36,825 nt of DNA, from contig CAMCES010000016.1 of NCBI GenBank assembly GCA_945873925.1, positions 1 to 36,825 on the forward strand, in the 5' to 3' direction. Made by a program: the position numbers and the translations under genes. The DNA comes from Bordetella parapertussis. GTDB taxonomy: Bacteria > Pseudomonadota > Gammaproteobacteria > Burkholderiales > Burkholderiaceae_C. Below are positions 24,534 to 32,604 of the stretch, piece by piece. The notes under the pieces are model-generated. The model saw nothing but the letters and a program-made list of their open reading frames with translations. It ran no database searches and was not told where the DNA came from. Each line of letters begins with the position of its first letter. The first letter of the stretch is position 1.

Positions 24534-24556
24534 TTTTCATACTTGCTTTTTCATAC
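24534..24556 (+). promoter_or_regulatory. Direct repeat upstream of vapBC, possible operator
   Basis: TTTTCATAC occurs at 24534-24542 and 24548-24556, 14 bp apart, 41 bp before the antitoxin ATG. A weak promoter (TTGCTT at 24543, CATACT at 24566, 17-bp spacer) overlaps it. It may be the autoregulatory site of the VapB-type protein. Confidence 0.4.
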
Positions 24557-24597
24557 CAACTTAAGCATACTGATGCTTTCAACGAATAAGGTTTGAA

Positions 24598-24858
24598 ATG
24601 GAAACCCAAGACATCACCCTTGCCGAGCGTGGGCAAATTGTGATCCCCAAGGAGGCCCGCGACGCCTTGGGGCTCAAACCAGGTGCCAAACTGCAAATCA
24701 GCTTGGACGGCAACAAGCTGGTGGTTGAAAAAAAAGTGTCTTTGGACCTGAGCCGTTGGGTAGGAAAGGCAGTGGATGACGGCTTGAGTCGTGACCAAGC
24801 CTTGAGCGAACTGCGCGGTCGTCCAGTGCCTTGGGTATCGGATGCCTCAGAACCATGA
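24598..24858 (+). CDS. vapB: AbrB/SpoVT-type antitoxin (VapB-like)
   Basis: 86 residues. The N-terminal swapped-hairpin DNA-binding domain is at about 4-46 (TLAERGQIVIPKEARDALGL, then GAKLQISLDGNKLVVEKK). The C-terminal 40 residues would wrap around and block the PIN toxin (SRWVGKAVDDGLSRDQALSELRGR). It binds its own promoter as a dimer. The stop overlaps the toxin ATG (ATGA at 24855-24858), the usual toxin-antitoxin arrangement. Confidence 0.9.
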   Translation: METQDITLAERGQIVIPKEARDALGLKPGAKLQISLDGNKLVVEKKVSLDLSRWVGKAVDDGLSRDQALSELRGRPVPWVSDASEP

Positions 24859-25253
24859 AAACGGCAGTTGATTCAAGCGTACTTTTTGACATCGTCAAGG
24901 GAGCACCAGGGGCAGCCGCAGCTCAGGCGGCCTTGGAGTCAGCGCTGTCTCAAGGCGGCGCATGCGTTTGTGCGGTGGTGGTGGCTGAATTGGGCCGTTA
25001 CTTCACAAGTGCACAAGATCTGCTGGACTTTTTAGCAGACTGCCAAATTGACCACGATCCCATCGACTTGCCTTCTGCCGTCGAAGCTGCGCGGATCATG
25101 CGGGAATATGCTCGCAACAAAGGGTCGCGCGAGCGGGTCGCCCCTGATTTTTTAATTGGTGCCCATGCATCTCAACAAGCGGATGCCTTGCTAACCACAG
25201 ATGCCGGTTTTTTTCGCCAATATTTTCAAAAGCTGAATGTGGTGACCCCTTGA
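24855..25253 (+). CDS. vapC: PIN-domain ribonuclease toxin (VapC-like)
   Basis: 132 residues from the ATG at 24855, the normal VapC length. The four acidic residues of the PIN active site fit D6 (AVDSSVLFD), E45 (VVAELGR), D98 (APDFLIG) and D116 (TTDAGFF). VapC toxins cut initiator tRNA or rRNA in a Mg-dependent way. Its coupling to the AbrB-type antitoxin makes a complete type II module. It converges with srkA, 21 bp apart. The RNA target is unknown; an initiator tRNA gene lies 2.4 kb away, which is probably coincidence. Confidence 0.9.
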   Translation: MKTAVDSSVLFDIVKGAPGAAAAQAALESALSQGGACVCAVVVAELGRYFTSAQDLLDFLADCQIDHDPIDLPSAVEAARIMREYARNKGSRERVAPDFLIGAHASQQADALLTTDAGFFRQYFQKLNVVTP

Positions 25254-25274
25254 ACCAACAGCTTGGATAAAGCA

Positions 25275-26264
25275 CTAAGCCATCAACTCGATCTGTTCCC
25301 GCAGGGTGTCGCACTGCCCGCGCCAATAGTCGGCAGAGCCAAACCAAGGAAAGTGCATCGGAAAAGCCGGGTCATCTTGGCGGCTGGCCAGCCAGGCGCT
25401 GTAGTGAATGATGCGCAGGGTGCGCAGCGGCTCGATCCACTGCACCTCTTGCATGTCAAAGGGCCGCATGCTTTCGTAGCCTTCGAGCACGGTGAACAGT
25501 TTTTGACGGCGTTCTTGTTCTTCGCCGTGCAACAGCATCCACAGGTCTTGCACAGCAGGGCCCATGCGCGCGTCGTCCAAGTCCACAAAATGCGGCCCGG
25601 CTTCGGGCATGCCTTGCGGCGTCCACAAGATATTGCCGGGGTGGCAGTCGCCATGCAGCCGCAACTGCTGCATTTGCGCGGGCATTTTTTGGCGCACCAA
25701 TTCCAACGCTTGGTTGCACAAGCTCAGCCACTGTTGCGCCACTTCAGGCGGCACCCAGTTTTCGCGCATCAGCAAGTCGCGTGAGGCTTCGCCAAAAGTG
25801 TGCAGGTTCAGCGCGGGGCGGTGCACAAAGGCCTGGCGTTCGCCCACCAAGTGCATGCGGGCCATCAAACGGCCAATCCACATCAGCACCTCGGGGTCGT
25901 CCAGTTCGGGGGCGCGGCCACCACGGCAGGGGCTGACGCTGAACCAGAAATGCCCATCCCAGCCCTCATGCACGATGCGGGCTTCGTGCAAGCGCAGACC
26001 GTTCAAGGTGAGCGGCCCCACCACCGGAATGTCTTCGGCCATCAGCTCATCGGTGAAGGCGTGTTCTTCGCGAATTTGCGCTTCGCTCCAGCGCCCGGGT
26101 CGGTAGAACTTGGCCACCACCGTGCTGTCGTCGTCCAAATGCACTTGGTACACGCGGTTTTCATACGAGCTGAGCGCACTCAAGCGACCGTCCACCGGCA
26201 AGCCCAACGCGCTCAAGGCGTCCAACACCACCGAGGGTGTCAAGGCTTGATAGGGGTGCGTCAC
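25275..26264 (-). CDS. srkA: Stress-response kinase A (SrkA/RdoA/YihE)
   Basis: 329 residues, SrkA length. It has the eukaryotic-like kinase fold: the ATP Lys in TVVAKFYRPGRW, the catalytic loop HGDCHPGN at 204-211 with Asp 206, and the metal-binding VDLDDARMG at about 227-235. SrkA protects cells from stress-induced death, counteracting programmed death by toxins in E. coli. The likely start is a GTG at 26264, immediately after the stop of the DUF1840 gene, with no gap. That gene order suggests a two-gene unit. Confidence 0.92.
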   Translation of the reverse strand: MTHPYQALTPSVVLDALSALGLPVDGRLSALSSYENRVYQVHLDDDSTVVAKFYRPGRWSEAQIREEHAFTDELMAEDIPVVGPLTLNGLRLHEARIVHEGWDGHFWFSVSPCRGGRAPELDDPEVLMWIGRLMARMHLVGERQAFVHRPALNLHTFGEASRDLLMRENWVPPEVAQQWLSLCNQALELVRQKMPAQMQQLRLHGDCHPGNILWTPQGMPEAGPHFVDLDDARMGPAVQDLWMLLHGEEQERRQKLFTVLEGYESMRPFDMQEVQWIEPLRTLRIIHYSAWLASRQDDPAFPMHFPWFGSADYWRGQCDTLREQIELMA

Positions 26265-26588
26265 CTACACACCCCAGACGATGGGCTGTCCGGCTTGGTG
26301 ACAACGTTGCAGCATGTCGATGATGGGTTTGCTGCGCTGGCGCAGGCTGATGCCCTCTAGACGCGGCGCGGGCTGGCCTTGGGCAGCGGCATCGGCAGCG
26401 GCCTGGGCTTGCGCTGCTTCTTGTTGCTGAACGGCTTGTTGCAGCGCTGCAATGGCGGCGGGCATCTCCGGGGCGTCGATGATGCCTTGGGGCCCGGGTG
26501 TTTTGCCAATGATCTGCAGGAACTGGACGCCTTGCGGCTCCAACAGAATCAGGTCGCCAGCGGCCTTGGATTTGAATTTGTAAATCAT
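26265..26588 (-). CDS. DUF1840 domain protein
   Basis: 107 residues from the ATG at 26588 (MIYKFKSKAAGDLILLE). This start and the Met-rich middle (GPQGIIDAPEMPAAIAAL) are typical of DUF1840, a betaproteobacterial family of unknown function. There is a Gln/Ala-rich linker (AVQQQEAAQAQAAADAAAQGQ) and an RQRSKPIIDMLQRC segment. The stop is directly followed by the srkA GTG, so the genes are probably co-translated. A longer frame starting at 26651 overlaps the RidA remnant and is unlikely. No function can be assigned. Confidence 0.85.
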   Translation of the reverse strand: MIYKFKSKAAGDLILLEPQGVQFLQIIGKTPGPQGIIDAPEMPAAIAALQQAVQQQEAAQAQAAADAAAQGQPAPRLEGISLRQRSKPIIDMLQRCHQAGQPIVWGV

Positions 26589-26627
26589 GGCGCTATTGTG
26601 CGCTTGGCCATCACCCACGCTGTTACA

Positions 26628-26763
26628 GGCGCCCACGCGGGTCCTGAACACATGGTGCGCATGACCTGGTACATCACCGACCGTGATACCTACGCATCAC
26701 GATTGCCCGACATTGGCGCGGTCTATCGCGATGTGATCGGCAAGCACTTTTCGGCCATGACAA
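26628..26763 (+). pseudogene. RidA/YjgF-family gene fragment
   Basis: One frame reads GAHAGPEHMVRMTWYITDRD and then TYASRLPDIGAVYRDVIGKHFSAMT. This is the middle segment of the RidA (reactive imine deaminase) family, where EHVVRMTWYVTD, then AYREVMGxHFPAMT, is the usual pattern. Both the N-terminal part and the C-terminal active-site part (the VEIEA segment) are missing, and the frame runs into unrelated residues after 26763. It is a short remnant of a degraded gene. It lies between the DUF1840 gene and a convergent hydrolase, which ends 10 bp further on. Confidence 0.7.
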
Positions 26764-26772
26764 AACTTTTTT

Positions 26773-27615
26773 TCACAATGACAAGGGCAAGCAAGTTTGC
26801 AAAGCTTCATTAAAGGCTTGAGCTTGCTCGTACTGCACCCAATGACCTGCGTCATCAATCATTTGAAAACTTTGCAAGTTGCAAGCTGATAAGCGCTCTG
26901 GCAACAAGTGCATCTTGCCTTTGTAGAGTGCATCCAATTCACCCCATATGCCGTGTACCTCGCAAGTCCAGCGAGTCTGTTGATGCAACAGCGCATCACT
27001 TCTTGCAATGCGTCTGCGTCGCAAACGGTCGCGTGACACATTCTTGGCTTGCATCTCCAGCAAGTCGGGCGTCACCAGCGCTTCGTTGTGCAACATGATG
27101 GCCAGTAAATTGTTTTTGTGAACCGCCATGCGTTCGTCGTCCGTCATGTTGTCTCGAAAACCGCGCATGCTCAGAATGTTGTTGGACAGTCCCAAGCCAG
27201 GGACACCCACCAACACCAAGCGTTTGAAACGTGTCGGCCAGTGAGCAGCTGCAAAACCTGCCACCAATCCACCAAACGAAAAGCCCACCACGTCCAGTGC
27301 TTCACTGCCAAACAAGTGCTGCAAGCCTTCTTCAAGGGGCTGGGCAAGGTCATCTGCGTCCAGTGCCCTCAAAGGGAGTTCAGAGTCGCCCAAGCCGGGC
27401 GTGTCCAAGGCCCAGACCGCACGTTGTTGACTCAGCGGAACAACGTTGCGCACCCAATGGTTCCAACTGCCACTGCCGCCGTGCAACAGCACCAAGGGCT
27501 TGCCTGCTGCTTGGTTCCACACATGCCAAACCTGTACACCAGATGGGGTGGGGATTTCGATGCGCTTGGCGAGAGATTGCGCCGCGTCTAGTTCTTGTTT
27601 CAAACTCAGCATCAT
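26773..27615 (-). CDS. Alpha/beta-hydrolase fold protein
   Basis: 280 residues from the ATG at 27615 (MMLSLKQEL); a start at 27633 would lie in the hairpin. The oxyanion region is LLHGGSGSWNHW (HGG 45-47). The nucleophile elbow GFSFGG has Ser at 113. The acid is probably Asp in IWGELDALY, and the His is in DDAGHWVQYEQ. This resembles C-C bond hydrolases and non-haem haloperoxidase-like enzymes of aromatic ring cleavage, but the substrate is unknown. It is downstream of the initiator tRNA gene on the same strand, separated by a hairpin. It is not closely similar to the hydrolase at 3767. Confidence 0.88.
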   Translation of the reverse strand: MMLSLKQELDAAQSLAKRIEIPTPSGVQVWHVWNQAAGKPLVLLHGGSGSWNHWVRNVVPLSQQRAVWALDTPGLGDSELPLRALDADDLAQPLEEGLQHLFGSEALDVVGFSFGGLVAGFAAAHWPTRFKRLVLVGVPGLGLSNNILSMRGFRDNMTDDERMAVHKNNLLAIMLHNEALVTPDLLEMQAKNVSRDRLRRRRIARSDALLHQQTRWTCEVHGIWGELDALYKGKMHLLPERLSACNLQSFQMIDDAGHWVQYEQAQAFNEALQTCLPLSL

Positions 27616-27630
27616 GGGTTGAACAATGCA

Positions 27631-27656
27631 CAACGCCCACTGAGAGGTGGGCGTTG
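27631..27656 (-). terminator. Stem-loop after initiator tRNA gene
   Basis: CAACGCCCAC (27631-27640) and its complement GTGGGCGTTG (27647-27656) form a perfect 10-bp stem with a 6-nt loop. It starts 7 bp past the tRNA CCA. The minus-strand sequence after it (TGCATTGTT) has only a weak T-run. It may end the long ribosomal-protein transcript. Confidence 0.55.
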
Positions 27657-27662
27657 TGGGTT

Positions 27663-27739
<77 letters not shown>

Positions 27740-27761
27740 TCGTATACAGTGATTGTAGCTG

Positions 27762-28154
27762 TTATTCAGCTGCAGCAGCAGGTGTTTCGGTGATTTCGGG
27801 ACGGTCCACCAGTTCAACCAAAGCCATGGGCGCATTGTCACCAACCCGGTAACCCATTTTCAAAATGCGTGTGTAGCCACCGGGACGTGTTTGGTAACGG
27901 GGGCCGAGTTCGGCAAACAACTTCACCACGTTGTCGCGGTTGCGTAGGCGGTTGAAGGCCAAGCGCTTGTTGGACAAAGTGGGTTCTTTGGCGAGTGTGA
28001 GCATGGGCTCGATCACGCGGCGCAGTTCTTTGGCCTTGGGCAAAGTGGTTTTGATGGCTTCGTGCTCGATCAACGAGTTCATCATGTTTTGCAACATGGC
28101 CAAACGGTGTGAGCTGGTGCGATTGAGTTTTCTGAGTCCGTGTCCGTGACGCAT
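27762..28154 (-). CDS. rplQ: 50S ribosomal protein L17
   Basis: 130 residues starting MRHGHGLRKLNRTSSHRLAM, the L17 signature; the C-terminal part (RVGDNAPMALVELV) ends with a short Ala/Glu tail. It binds 23S rRNA near the exit of the peptide tunnel. It is the last protein gene of the alpha operon, 86 bp after rpoA, and is followed by the initiator tRNA gene rather than a terminator. Confidence 0.98.
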   Translation of the reverse strand: MRHGHGLRKLNRTSSHRLAMLQNMMNSLIEHEAIKTTLPKAKELRRVIEPMLTLAKEPTLSNKRLAFNRLRNRDNVVKLFAELGPRYQTRPGGYTRILKMGYRVGDNAPMALVELVDRPEITETPAAAAE

Positions 28155-28240
28155 GGTGATGTCCTTTCTTGACTGACGCTTGTTTTGCCGGCCGCCGTAT
28201 CAGGTACGACCAGGGGTTATGCAACTTGCTTGTTGCTTGT

Positions 28241-29236
28241 TTAAATTCGCTTGACTTCCAAACCGGCAGGTGGCCAGCCCTCGAGCTTCATACCCAAAGT
28301 CAATCCACGCGAGGCCAGCACTTCTTTGATTTCATTCAAAGACTTGCGACCCAGGTTGGGTGTTTTCAACAATTCGTTTTCGGTACGTTGGATCAGGTCG
28401 CCGATGTAGAAAATGTTTTCTGCTTTCAAGCAGTTGGCTGAACGCACGGTGAGCTCGAGCTCGTCCACGGGGCGCAACAAGATTGGATCGACTTGCTGTG
28501 TGCTGCGTGGCGCGGGCGCATCGAAAGCAGCCAATTCGCCACCTTCCAACTGGGCGAACACAGCAAGTTGTTCCACCAAAATTTTGGCTGACGATCGCAC
28601 GGCGTCTTCTGCAGTGATGGCGCCATTGGTTTCGATTTCCATCACCAAACGGTCGAGGTCGGTGCGCTGTTCAACGCGGGCGTTCTCAACGCTGTAGCTC
28701 ACGCGCTTGACCGGTGAAAAAGAGGCGTCCAAGACAATGCGGCCAATCGATTTGTTCACTTCGTCAGCATGGCGACGCATGCTGCCAGGCACATAGCCAC
28801 GGCCTTTTTCAACCTTGAGTTGGATGTCGATCTTGCCGCCGTGCGACAAGTTGGCAATCACATGCTCGGGGTTGATGATTTCAACGTCGTGCGGTGTTTG
28901 AATATCTGCCGCAGTGACTTGGCCTTCGCCGTCTTTGCGCAAGCTCAGTGTGACTTCGTCGCGGTTGTGCAACTTGAAGACCACGCCTTTCAAGTTCAAC
29001 AAAATATTCACCACGTCTTCTTGCACGCCGTCGATCGATGAATATTCATGCAAAACGCCAGCGATGGTGACATCGGTGACTGCATAGCCAACCATGGAAG
29101 ACAACAACACGCGGCGCAAAGCATTGCCCAAGGTATGGCCATAGCCACGCTCGAAGGGTTCCAAGGTCACCTTGGATTTGTTGTGACCAAGTTGTTCGAC
29201 TTGAATGGCTTTGGGCTTCAGGAGATTTGTTTGCAT
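28241..29236 (-). CDS. rpoA: RNA polymerase alpha subunit
   Basis: 331 residues. The N-terminal assembly domain (about 1-235) has LEPFERGYGHTLGNALRRVLLSS. A flexible linker (FDAPAPRSTQQVD) leads to the C-terminal domain that contacts UP elements and activators (ELTVRSANCLKAENIFYIGDLIQRTE, then LGRKSLNEIKEVLASRGL). It forms the dimer that seeds the polymerase. The standard position between rpsD and rplQ is kept. The long 106-bp gap before it includes the ribosome site GAGGAAAAACG. Confidence 0.98.
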   Translation of the reverse strand: MQTNLLKPKAIQVEQLGHNKSKVTLEPFERGYGHTLGNALRRVLLSSMVGYAVTDVTIAGVLHEYSSIDGVQEDVVNILLNLKGVVFKLHNRDEVTLSLRKDGEGQVTAADIQTPHDVEIINPEHVIANLSHGGKIDIQLKVEKGRGYVPGSMRRHADEVNKSIGRIVLDASFSPVKRVSYSVENARVEQRTDLDRLVMEIETNGAITAEDAVRSSAKILVEQLAVFAQLEGGELAAFDAPAPRSTQQVDPILLRPVDELELTVRSANCLKAENIFYIGDLIQRTENELLKTPNLGRKSLNEIKEVLASRGLTLGMKLEGWPPAGLEVKRI

Positions 29237-29342
29237 TCGTTTTTCCTCTCAATACCCCCGGCTCGTTACACCGGTAAGGCGGATGATGACCCCTGAGCAA
29301 CCGTGCCCAGGGCGGCGGATTCATAGAGCCTGATGGCCCCGG

Positions 29343-29966
29343 TTAACGCGAATACAACTCAACGATCAGGGATTCGTTGATGTCAGCCGCAAATTCGTCC
29401 CGGTCAGGGGTTTTCTTGAATACACCCTCTGCTTTGTCCACATTGACCTCGACCCAGGCGGGCATACCGACTTGGGCGGCCAATTGGAGGGCCTCAAGCA
29501 CACGGCCTTGTTTTTTGGATTTTTCACGCACGCTGACCAGGTCGCCGGCTTTGACCAAGTAAGAAGGGATGTTGACTTGGTGGCCATTGACCGTGATGGC
29601 TTTGTGCGACACGAGTTGACGTGCTTCAGCGCGTGTGGAGCCAAAACCCATGCGGTAAACCACGTTGTCCAAACGTGACTCGAGCAAAGACAGCAGGTTG
29701 GAGCCGGTGTTGCCTTTTTGCTGGTCAGCCATGGCGAAATAGCGGCGGAACTGACGCTCCAAGACGCCGTACATGCGCTTGACTTTTTGTTTTTCACGCA
29801 ACTGCAAACCAAAGTCAGACATGCGCTGACCAGAGGTGCGGCCATGCTGGCCTGGTTTGCTGTCGAATTTGGCTTTGTCCGCGATCGAGCGACGTGCGCT
29901 CTTTAGGAACAGGTCGGTGCCTTCACGGCGTGAGAGTTTGGCCTTGGGGCCTAAGTAACGTGCCAC
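29343..29966 (-). CDS. rpsD: 30S ribosomal protein S4
   Basis: 207 residues beginning MARYLGPKAKLSRREGTDLF. The S4 RNA-binding domain is at about 95-160 (SRLDNVVYRMGFGSTRAEARQLVSHKAITVNG). It starts assembly of the 30S body on 16S rRNA and, in E. coli, represses the alpha operon. There are no Zn-binding cysteines at the N-terminus, the usual zinc-free type. Two tandem hairpins lie in the 85-bp gap ahead of it. Confidence 0.98.
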   Translation of the reverse strand: MARYLGPKAKLSRREGTDLFLKSARRSIADKAKFDSKPGQHGRTSGQRMSDFGLQLREKQKVKRMYGVLERQFRRYFAMADQQKGNTGSNLLSLLESRLDNVVYRMGFGSTRAEARQLVSHKAITVNGHQVNIPSYLVKAGDLVSVREKSKKQGRVLEALQLAAQVGMPAWVEVNVDKAEGVFKKTPDRDEFAADINESLIVELYSR

Positions 29967-29990
29967 TTGAACTTCCTTTTATGTCAACTG

Positions 29991-30033
29991 CCCGTGCAGA
30001 ACACGGGGAGCCGTCGGTGAAATCACCAACGGC
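29991..30033 (-). promoter_or_regulatory. Two tandem hairpins in the rpsK-rpsD gap
   Basis: CCCGTG (29991-29996) pairs with CACGGG (30002-30007), and GCCGTCGGTG (30010-30019) with CACCAACGGC (30024-30033), the latter with one mismatch and a 4-nt loop. They precede rpsD on the minus strand. They may take part in S4 feedback or RNA processing; this is inferred only from position. Confidence 0.45.
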
Positions 30034-30051
30034 GGTGGGCTTGGTTTGAAA

Positions 30052-30456
30052 TCAGATGCGACGGCGCTTTTGCGGACGGCATCCGTTGTGAGGAACCGGC
30101 GTCACATCAGAGATGGAGTTGATGCGAATGCCCAGGGCTGCCAATGCGCGAACCGAAGATTCACGGCCGGGGCCGGGACCTTTGATTTCGACATCGAGGT
30201 TCTTGATGCCCTGATCAATGGCAGCACGGCCAGCCACTTCGGAAGCCACCTGAGCGGCAAACGGTGTGGACTTGCGTGAGCCCTTGAAACCTTGACCACC
30301 CGACGAAGCCCAAGACAAAGCGTTGCCTTGACGATCGGTGATGGTGATGATGGTGTTGTTGAAAGACGCGTGAACATGGGCGATGCCATCTGCAACGTTT
30401 TTGCGAACCTTCTTGCGCACGCGTTGTGCGGCTGAATTGACGGGTGCTTTTGCCAT
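30052..30456 (-). CDS. rpsK: 30S ribosomal protein S11
   Basis: 134 residues. The basic start (AKAPVNSAAQRVRKKVRKNV) is followed by HVHASFNNTIITITDRQGN and the conserved C-terminal end TPVPHNGCRPQKRRRI. It lies on the platform of the 30S subunit near the decoding site. It is 12 bp from rpsM in the usual alpha-operon order. Confidence 0.98.
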   Translation of the reverse strand: MAKAPVNSAAQRVRKKVRKNVADGIAHVHASFNNTIITITDRQGNALSWASSGGQGFKGSRKSTPFAAQVASEVAGRAAIDQGIKNLDVEIKGPGPGRESSVRALAALGIRINSISDVTPVPHNGCRPQKRRRI

Positions 30457-30468
30457 GGGGTTCCCTCT

Positions 30469-30834
30469 TTATTTCTTCAGCGATTGAGCCGCCTTGCGGG
30501 GGCCTTTGCGCGTGCGTGCATTGGTGCGTGTGCGCTGACCGCGCATGGGCAAGCCACGGCGATGGCGGAAACCACGGTAACAACCGATGTCCATCAAACG
30601 CTTGATGTTCATGGTGGTTTCACGGCGCAAATCGCCTTCGATCGTGAACATGGCGATTTGGTCGCGGATTTTTTCAAGATCTGAGTCGGTCAGATTTTTG
30701 ATTTTTTTGGCGTAGTCGATGCCGCAGGCTTCGCAGATTTTGCGAGCGCGGGTGCGACCAATGCCGAAAATGGAAGTCAAGCCAATTTCAGTGTGCTTGT
30801 GCGGTGGGATGTTGATACCAGCGATACGTGCCAT
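30469..30834 (-). CDS. rpsM: 30S ribosomal protein S13
   Basis: 121 residues from the ATG at 30834 (MARIAGINIPPHKHTEIGLT). A longer in-frame start at 30906 would overlap rpmJ and is rejected. The helix-hairpin-helix region (IFGIGRTRARKICEACGI) and the basic tail (GQRTRTNARTRKGPRKA) that touches the P-site tRNA are intact. It is 28 bp after rpmJ. Confidence 0.98.
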   Translation of the reverse strand: MARIAGINIPPHKHTEIGLTSIFGIGRTRARKICEACGIDYAKKIKNLTDSDLEKIRDQIAMFTIEGDLRRETTMNIKRLMDIGCYRGFRHRRGLPMRGQRTRTNARTRKGPRKAAQSLKK

Positions 30835-30862
30835 GTTGTGACCTCTTAAATGCGTTGATAGA

Positions 30863-30976
30863 TCAGCCTTGCCGCTGTTTGTGACGTGGGTCCGTGCAGA
30901 TGACACGCACCACGCCCTTGCGGCGGATGATCTTGCAGTTGCGGCAAATTGTTTTGACCGAAGCCGAAACTTTCAT
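30863..30976 (-). CDS. rpmJ: 50S ribosomal protein L36
   Basis: 37 residues, MKVSASVKTICRNCKIIRRK and a tail ending DPRHKQRQG, with stop TGA at 30863-30865. It has the zinc-ribbon ligands Cys11, Cys14, Cys27 and His33, so it is the zinc-binding form. It lies between infA and rpsM, its normal place. Confidence 0.97.
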   Translation of the reverse strand: MKVSASVKTICRNCKIIRRKGVVRVICTDPRHKQRQG

Positions 30977-30996
30977 TTCATTCTCCTAAAAACCCA

Positions 30997-31018
30997 GGAT
31001 GCACACCTTTGCGCATCC
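30997..31018 (-). other. Short hairpin between infA and rpmJ
   Basis: GGATGC (30997-31002) and GCATCC (31013-31018) form a 6-bp stem with a 10-nt loop, 25 bp after the infA stop. No T-run follows. It could attenuate or protect the transcript; no role is shown. Confidence 0.35.
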
Positions 31019-31043
31019 CAACAAACTCTGCATGTTTTGCGCC

Positions 31044-31262
31044 TTACTTGGCGCGAAACACAATCCTTGCCCTGCTCAAATCGTAGGGCGTTAACTCAAC
31101 CGTCACTTTGTCCCCAGGCAGGATTCGGATGTAATGCATCCGCATCTTGCCGGAGATGTGTCCGAGCACCACATGGCCGTTTTCCAGTTTGACCCGGAAG
31201 GTGGCATTGGGGAGGTTTTCAACAACCTCTCCTTGCATCTGGATGACATCGTCCTTTGCCAT
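31044..31262 (-). CDS. infA: Translation initiation factor IF-1
   Basis: 72 residues, the standard length, forming an OB fold (MAKDDVIQMQGEVVENLPNA, then LENGHVVLGHISGKMRMHYIRILPGD). It blocks the A site of the 30S subunit and helps IF-2 and IF-3 place the initiator tRNA. It lies between secY and rpmJ, as in many betaproteobacteria. The start at 31262 is 8 bp after the secY stop. Confidence 0.98.
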   Translation of the reverse strand: MAKDDVIQMQGEVVENLPNATFRVKLENGHVVLGHISGKMRMHYIRILPGDKVTVELTPYDLSRARIVFRAK

Positions 31263-31270
31263 GCGCCCAA

Positions 31271-32587
31271 TTAACCACCTGGTGCCATCTTGAAGTTGGC
31301 CTTTTTGAGCAGCGATTCGTACTGCTGGCTCATCAGGTAGTTTTGCACTTGGGCCATGAAGTCCATGGTGACGACCACAATGATCAGCAACGAAGTGCCG
31401 CCAAAGTAGAAAGGCACGTTGTACTTGAGGATGAGAAATTCGGGCACCAGACAGACAAAGGTGATGTAGATGGCACCAGCGAAAGTCAAACGCAACAAAA
31501 TCTTGTCGATGAAACGGGCGGTCTGGTCACCAGGGCGAATGCCAGGGATGAAACCGCCGCTTTTCTTCAGGTTGTCTGCGGTCTCGCGGCTGTTGAACAC
31601 CAAAGCGGTGTAGAAAAAGCAGAAAAACACAATGGCGACCGCGTACAACATCACATAAACAGGCTGGCCAGGGGCCAATGCCGCAGAAATGTCCTTCAAC
31701 CAAATCATGCTGTCGCCAGCACTGAACCAACTGACGATGGTCGAGGGCAGCAAAATGATGGAAGAAGCAAAAATAGGTGGAATGACACCGGCCATGTTGA
31801 GCTTGAGTGGCAGGTGAGAAGACTGTCCACCATAGACCTTGTTGCCCACTTGACGGCGCGCGTAGTTGACCAAGATCTTGCGCTGGCCACGCTCCACAAA
31901 CACCACGAAGTAAGTGATCAAGGCAACCAGCAGCACAATCAGCAAAGCCACAATGATGCTCATGGAACCGGTGCGAACCAACTCCAGCAAGCCGCCAATC
32001 GAGCTGGGCAAGCCAGCAGCGATGCCCGCAAAGATGATGATCGAGATGCCGTTGCCCAAACCGCGCTCGGTGATTTGCTCACCCAACCACATCAAGAACA
32101 TGGTGCCTGCGGTCAATGAAACCACGGAAGTCACGCGAAAGCCGATGCCAGGGGAGATCACCAAACCAGCTGAAGACTCGAGCGCCACGGCAATGCCCAA
32201 GGACTGGAAAATGGCCAAGCCCAATGTGCCGTAACGGGTGTATTGGGTGATCTTGCGACGGCCGGCTTCGCCTTCTTTTTTCAAGGCTTCCATGCTGGGC
32301 ACCACGTACGACATCAGCTGCATGATGATCGATGCAGAGATGTAAGGCATGATGCCAAGCGCCAAAATACTGAAACGCGACAACGCGCCGCCCGAGAACA
32401 TGTTGAACAGGTTCAGGATGCCGTTTTGCTCGCCCTTGAACAACTGTGCCAGCTGGCTGGGGTCGATGCCAGGCACAGGGATGTGTGTACCCAAGCGATA
32501 AACCACCAAGGCGAGCAGCAAAAAGACGAGACGGCGACGCAAGTCTCCGTACTTGTCTTTGTTGGCCATGGACGCGTTGCTTGCCAA
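31271..32587 (-). CDS. secY: Protein translocase subunit SecY
   Basis: 438 residues with ten transmembrane segments. Landmarks include RLGTHIPVPGID near the first segment, the GTLGLAIFQSLG region and the cytoplasmic loop VVFVERGQRKILVNYARRQVG, which meets SecA and the ribosome. It forms the inner-membrane channel with SecE and SecG. It lies between rplO and infA in the spc operon. Confidence 0.98.
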   Translation of the reverse strand: MASNASMANKDKYGDLRRRLVFLLLALVVYRLGTHIPVPGIDPSQLAQLFKGEQNGILNLFNMFSGGALSRFSILALGIMPYISASIIMQLMSYVVPSMEALKKEGEAGRRKITQYTRYGTLGLAIFQSLGIAVALESSAGLVISPGIGFRVTSVVSLTAGTMFLMWLGEQITERGLGNGISIIIFAGIAAGLPSSIGGLLELVRTGSMSIIVALLIVLLVALITYFVVFVERGQRKILVNYARRQVGNKVYGGQSSHLPLKLNMAGVIPPIFASSIILLPSTIVSWFSAGDSMIWLKDISAALAPGQPVYVMLYAVAIVFFCFFYTALVFNSRETADNLKKSGGFIPGIRPGDQTARFIDKILLRLTFAGAIYITFVCLVPEFLILKYNVPFYFGGTSLLIIVVVTMDFMAQVQNYLMSQQYESLLKKANFKMAPGG

Positions 32588-32604
32588 GTCTTTTCTCCTG
32601 CGCC

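Noticed and set aside
26589..26813. RidA segment as a working gene
   Set aside because: It lacks both the start region and the C-terminal active-site part and runs into unrelated residues.
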